A stretch of DNA of 39,059 nucleotides from Chloroflexota bacterium. GTDB taxonomy: Bacteria; Chloroflexota; Dehalococcoidia; SZUA-161; SpSt-899. Position numbers and translations under genes: made by a program. This document shows positions 35,443 through 39,059 of the stretch, one piece after another (position 1 is the stretch's first letter; each line of letters starts with the position of its first letter). The notes under the pieces were generated by a model. The model was not told the origin of the DNA. It saw only the letters and a program-made list of their open reading frames with translations, and searched no databases. The stretch covers positions 1 through 39,059 of the forward strand of contig JABMQN010000008.1 in assembly GCA_013203045.1 (NCBI GenBank), in the 5' to 3' direction.

Positions 35443-35952
35443 TCATTTCATTGGTTTCGACTTTAGAAAAGCGAGCATCATTTCAGATGGGCTAACATCT
35501 GCTTTTTGAGTTCCAGTGGCTCCATTTATTCCCGCCAATATGTCATGCTCTCGTGCCTTTCGAAACTCCACCGCGGCTTCGAATGCAGCCTCTCGTGAAT
35601 CATAGTGATGATAATAAAATTTCTTACAACGAGTTACGTTCTTTTGAGGCCGCCAACTTACACTGAAGCAAGGTAGTTTTTTGCCTGTCTTCGACCTGTC
35701 ATGAGTGTCAGATACTCCCACAACCCCGGATGTATTATTTCGTAGAGGTTTCATCCGCAAGCGAGTGGATGCATATGATGGAGGATGCTGGCGCTCATAC
35801 TCTTCCCTGTATTTTTGTGCAGCTTCAAGGGCCGTCTCCCTACCTCCATGCACTCCATCGCTGAACATTTTGGAATGAGTTCCACCGTCTCGAAATACAC
35901 GCACAAACCAGCCGTGAGTATGGTTAGAATCGATTCTTGAAATACCTTTCAT
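35443..35952 (-). CDS. Protein with two AP2-like DNA-binding domains
   Basis: 'GISRIDSNHTHGWFVRVFRDGGTHSKMFSD...GGRETALEAAQKYREE' and 'SGVVGVSDTHDRSKTGKKLPCFSVSWRPQKNVTRCKKFYYHHYDSREAAFEAAVEFRKARE'. Confidence 0.65.
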   Translation of the reverse strand: MKGISRIDSNHTHGWFVRVFRDGGTHSKMFSDGVHGGRETALEAAQKYREEYERQHPPSYASTRLRMKPLRNNTSGVVGVSDTHDRSKTGKKLPCFSVSWRPQKNVTRCKKFYYHHYDSREAAFEAAVEFRKAREHDILAGINGATGTQKADVSPSEMMLAFLKSKPMK

Positions 35953-36178
35953 TTTTGATCATTTGCCTATGATTTATGTTGTATCCTAGAAGCTAGTTTA
36001 TCATGGTTTTAAGGTATATGCATTCGTTTTTGGTATTTTAGACAAACGGAGAAATTGGTTAGCTAGATACAGGTGGTGTATAATTAGCCCCAAGGCAGGA
36101 TACAATTTCTTACGGTTTCTCCAAATTCTCGTTTCACATTGATAGTATTTGGCGATTGACATCAAAGGAGGCACGGAA

Positions 36179-36361
36179 ATGCCAATGCAAGGATTTGAAT
36201 GCAATGCGTGTGGGGTCAGTTTCGAGGATATGATAGCAGAAAGTCCCGAACAAGAGGTCGAGATCAAATGTCCTCAGTGCGGCGGTAAGGATGTAGTACG
36301 GTCGGAAACTGCTAGCGAGTTTTTAGAGCTTCTTAACGAAATGGGCCGAACGGGTGGCTGA
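36179..36361 (+). CDS. FmdB-like zinc ribbon protein
   Basis: MPMQGFECNACGVSFEDM...IKCPQCGGKDVVR; aaaggagg upstream of ATG 36179. Confidence 0.75.
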   Translation: MPMQGFECNACGVSFEDMIAESPEQEVEIKCPQCGGKDVVRSETASEFLELLNEMGRTGG

Positions 36362-36490
36362 TGCTAGTTGTTTTGGGTCCGTGAGTCCCACATTTGATAA
36401 AACACTGATGAGTTCATAGGTAATACTATCGTTTCTCACCTCGAAGGCTGAGGTCTGGATACCTTTTTATCGAAGGGAGGGTAGTATCGA

Positions 36491-37843
36491 ATGAAAATTT
36501 TATTCGTATATCCAACAAAACTGAATGCCTCGGGGGAACCAATCAAATACAGGAAGGCGTTTCTTCCTCCTCTAGCCCTGGCCATTTTGGATAGCCTTAC
36601 CCCAGATAAGCATGACGTCAGGATAATTGATGATATTGTAGAAAACATCGATTTCTCTGTTCATTATGATTTGGTGGCCATCACCGCTATGACAATGCAG
36701 GTTGAAAGAGCCTATCAGATTGCAGATGTTTTTCGGGAAAGAGGCGTTAAAGTCATCATGGGTGGTATGCATCCAACGGTGCTGCCTCAAGAAGCAAAAC
36801 AGCATGCCGACTCGGTAGTCATTGGAGAAGCAGACAATATATGGGAGCAGATTCTGGATGACTGCGAGAACAATACTCTCAAGGATTTCTATCAGGATGC
36901 ATCATTTCCGGATCTTCAGAAACCTGTTATCCCCAAATGGGACAATGCGAACCTTAGAGTCTATCCAAAACGTATTGGTGCAAAGTTACCAATGATGCCG
37001 ATATTCACAACACGAGGCTGTCCATTAGGCTGCACGTTTTGCAGTGTTACCAAATTTTTTGGGAAGTCAACACGGGTGAAACCTGTATCGCATGTCATTC
37101 AGGAAATAGAGAGCACAGGAGCAACGGAATATCTTTTCGTTGACGATAATATCACCTGCAATCCTGACTACAGTCGTGAACTGTTCGGTGCACTCGCCGG
37201 AAGAAACCTGAACTGGATGTCACAGATCAGCACCACAGTAATGAGAAATCCGGATTTGATTGATCTGGCAGCAAAGGCAGGATGTACTGGTGTGCTGGTT
37301 GGCGTCGAATCGCTGAGCCAGTCAAGCCTCAAATCGGTGAATAAAGGATTTAACAAAGTTGAACAGTACGAGGAAATGATTGGGCGAATGCACAAAAATG
37401 GAATCAACCCTTGCCTGAGTTTCATTTTTGGTTTCGACGAGGATACACCGGATCAGTTCAGGCATACCATAGAATTTTGCAGGAAGAATAAAATTGGGTA
37501 TGCGACTTTCTGGATTCTCACACCTTTGCCGGGTACAGATCTTTTTACCGAAATGGAGAGTGAAGGAAGGATCGAATACGATAACTGGTCAATGTTTGAT
37601 TTGACCAATGTAGTGTTTGAACCCAAAAACTTCTCTAAGGAACAACTGTACGAAACTTACTGGAAGTCTTATAAGGAGTTGTATACGACCAAGAATATCA
37701 TCGGAACAGTGTGGCATGATATCAGGATAGCTAAGAATCCGATCCGCGAATTTCTCAATAGTGTGTTTGTTCAAACTTATTTCAGAAGGAAAGTCTACTC
37801 ACATGATCACCCACTTATTGGGGGTGTTGGGATAATCAGATAA
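36491..37843 (+). CDS. B12-binding domain radical SAM protein
   Basis: N-terminal B12-binding-like domain (PPLALAILDSLTPDKHDVRIIDD...VKVIMGGMHPTVLPQEA) and radical SAM CxxxCxxC: TTRGCPLGCTFCSVTKFFG. Confidence 0.92.
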   Translation: MKILFVYPTKLNASGEPIKYRKAFLPPLALAILDSLTPDKHDVRIIDDIVENIDFSVHYDLVAITAMTMQVERAYQIADVFRERGVKVIMGGMHPTVLPQEAKQHADSVVIGEADNIWEQILDDCENNTLKDFYQDASFPDLQKPVIPKWDNANLRVYPKRIGAKLPMMPIFTTRGCPLGCTFCSVTKFFGKSTRVKPVSHVIQEIESTGATEYLFVDDNITCNPDYSRELFGALAGRNLNWMSQISTTVMRNPDLIDLAAKAGCTGVLVGVESLSQSSLKSVNKGFNKVEQYEEMIGRMHKNGINPCLSFIFGFDEDTPDQFRHTIEFCRKNKIGYATFWILTPLPGTDLFTEMESEGRIEYDNWSMFDLTNVVFEPKNFSKEQLYETYWKSYKELYTTKNIIGTVWHDIRIAKNPIREFLNSVFVQTYFRRKVYSHDHPLIGGVGIIR

Positions 37844-37850
37844 ATCGATG

Positions 37851-37900
37851 CCGAATTGATACCCCGCGGCAGAGCAGCGGGGTATCAATTCGGAATTTTG
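37851..37900 (+). terminator. Terminator-like perfect 17-bp hairpin
   Basis: ccgaattgataccccgc (37851-37867) / gcggggtatcaattcgg (37877-37893), 9-nt loop, followed by aattttg. Confidence 0.8.
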
Positions 37901-38020
37901 TATTTATCGCGGCAAGCCGCGGGGAATTTACCCGGCGATCGATTAAATGTGACTATGAAGCTCACGTAAGCAATGAATGAACTTTTGGGGAAATCCAAAC
38001 AGGTCTAAAAGAATATATTC

Positions 38021-38224
38021 TTAGACACAGATACTTACTTCGTAATGCTCTACAGATTCAAATCCAGTACCATCGCAAGCCGGACATTCATATAGCTGGC
38101 TTCCACTTCCGGTACACTTATGGCAACGCACTTGCCCAATATGATTGTATTTACCTGTACAACACTCACAGGGAATTATCACGTGTCCTATTCCATAGCA
38201 TTCAGAGCAGAGTTCTACTGCCAT
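38021..38224 (-). CDS. Stand-alone DnaJ-type Cys-rich zinc-finger mini-protein
   Basis: 67 aa with four CxxC(x)G-like units: CSECYGIG, CECCTGKY, CHKCTGSG, CPACDGTG; minus-strand 'aggaggtt' upstream of ATG. Confidence 0.65.
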   Translation of the reverse strand: MAVELCSECYGIGHVIIPCECCTGKYNHIGQVRCHKCTGSGSQLYECPACDGTGFESVEHYEVSICV

Positions 38225-38431
38225 ATTGTCTAACCTCCTGGTAATCTAACTCTAGAATACCCTGGCGAATTTTCCTCTCACAATACAGATAACATGCAAA
38301 TACTGCCAGTGGAATCCCCCAAAAGACACAACTCGATCTTTAATCCCTCTGGGCATGTAATACTGCTGTAACATTTCGTTGGTATAATTCAGGCAACGTG
38401 GATTCTATTAAGAGAAAGGAGTCTGACGTTT

Positions 38432-38959
38432 ATGAAGGTTTACCTTGCTGGACCGGATGTATTCTTTCCTAATGCCATGGAAATCGGTGAGGCTAAAAAA
38501 CAGATTTGTGCTCAGTATGGCTTTGAAGGAGTTTTTCCATTGGAGGCCGACTTTTCTGTATTGTTTGATCTAGAGGATCCTGCTGAACAAGGTCACAAGT
38601 CCTTTGACTTGATGGTGGAATTGATGGATAGCTGCGACCTTGTAATTGTGAACCTGACACCATTCCGAGGCCCAAGCATGGATGTTGGTACGGCTGTTGA
38701 GGTGGGTTATATGTATGGATGCTCAAAGCCGGTCTTCGGCTATACCAATGTCAGAGCTGATTATAAGGAGCGTGTCAATCCCGATGGTTTCATAGTCGAG
38801 TCTTTTGGGTTGGTAGACAATTTAATGGTTGAGGGCCCCATTTATCGGACAGGCGTTGTCGTAGTCCGTGCGGATGTTTCGCCGGATGATATTTACACAT
38901 CACTCGAAGGTTTCACTGAATGCGTACGGCAAGCAACGGATTTGCTCTTGCATCAATAA
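38432..38959 (+). CDS. Nucleoside 2-deoxyribosyltransferase-like protein
   Basis: MKVYLAGPDVFFPNAMEIGEAKK...DLVIVNLTPFRGPSMDVGTAVEVGYMYGCSKPVFGYTN. Confidence 0.88.
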   Translation: MKVYLAGPDVFFPNAMEIGEAKKQICAQYGFEGVFPLEADFSVLFDLEDPAEQGHKSFDLMVELMDSCDLVIVNLTPFRGPSMDVGTAVEVGYMYGCSKPVFGYTNVRADYKERVNPDGFIVESFGLVDNLMVEGPIYRTGVVVVRADVSPDDIYTSLEGFTECVRQATDLLLHQ

Positions 38960-39059
38960 TTGTGGTTGCAAAGAAAACACAGAGATCATGTATTGGCTGT
39001 TTTTGAGGGACGGTGCAAAGGTGGGGGGGGGGGGGAAAATGTTAAAATTAAAACAAAAA

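Noticed and set aside
33041-36000. Intact prophage in the accessory tail
   Set aside because: Only a holin-like and an AP2-domain protein are suggestive; no integrase, terminase, capsid or portal genes are visible.
36001-36267. 88-aa minus-strand ORF
   Set aside because: Overlaps the FmdB-like CDS and its promoter region; no motifs or credible SD.
1-39059. CRISPR array, tRNA and rRNA
   Set aside because: No regularly spaced direct-repeat array or recognisable tRNA/rRNA sequence noticed on reading; a tRNAscan/CRISPR search would be needed to exclude it formally.

Overview
The window holds one long run of same-strand genes (about 1-30.6 kb, +) followed by a mixed accessory tail (30.6-39 kb). 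The run looks like an anaerobic CoA-ester or redox locus built from duplicated parts. It has two orphan solute-binding lipoproteins, two AttH/lipocalin-like paralogues, and six Cys-rich 'CPCR...CNCCxxCC + 2x[4Fe-4S]' ferredoxin-like paralogues (four of ~345 aa, two of 308 aa). It also has two tungsten-type aldehyde:ferredoxin oxidoreductases (AOR), a BadF/HgdC-type ATPase activase with two complete pairs of 2-hydroxyacyl-CoA dehydratase/benzoyl-CoA reductase-like subunits, and a truncated acetyl-CoA synthase beta (CdhC/AcsB)-like protein next to a CooC-type ATPase. A ThiF/MoeB + MoaD pair, SRPBCC, acetoacetate-decarboxylase-like, APH-kinase-like, ABM and SDR proteins, and a PAS-PAS-LuxR regulator complete it. 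The tail has a minus-strand glycosyltransferase/methyltransferase/ATC-hydrolase-like group, a holin-like coiled-coil protein, a PD-(D/E)XK-like protein, a double AP2-domain protein, an FmdB-like zinc ribbon, a B12-binding radical SAM protein, a stand-alone DnaJ-type Cys-rich mini-protein and a nucleoside 2-deoxyribosyltransferase-like protein. Several palindromic intergenic repeats and four clear terminator-like hairpins are visible. I saw no tRNA, rRNA or CRISPR array. All family calls come from recognising motifs in the translations; no database search was run.
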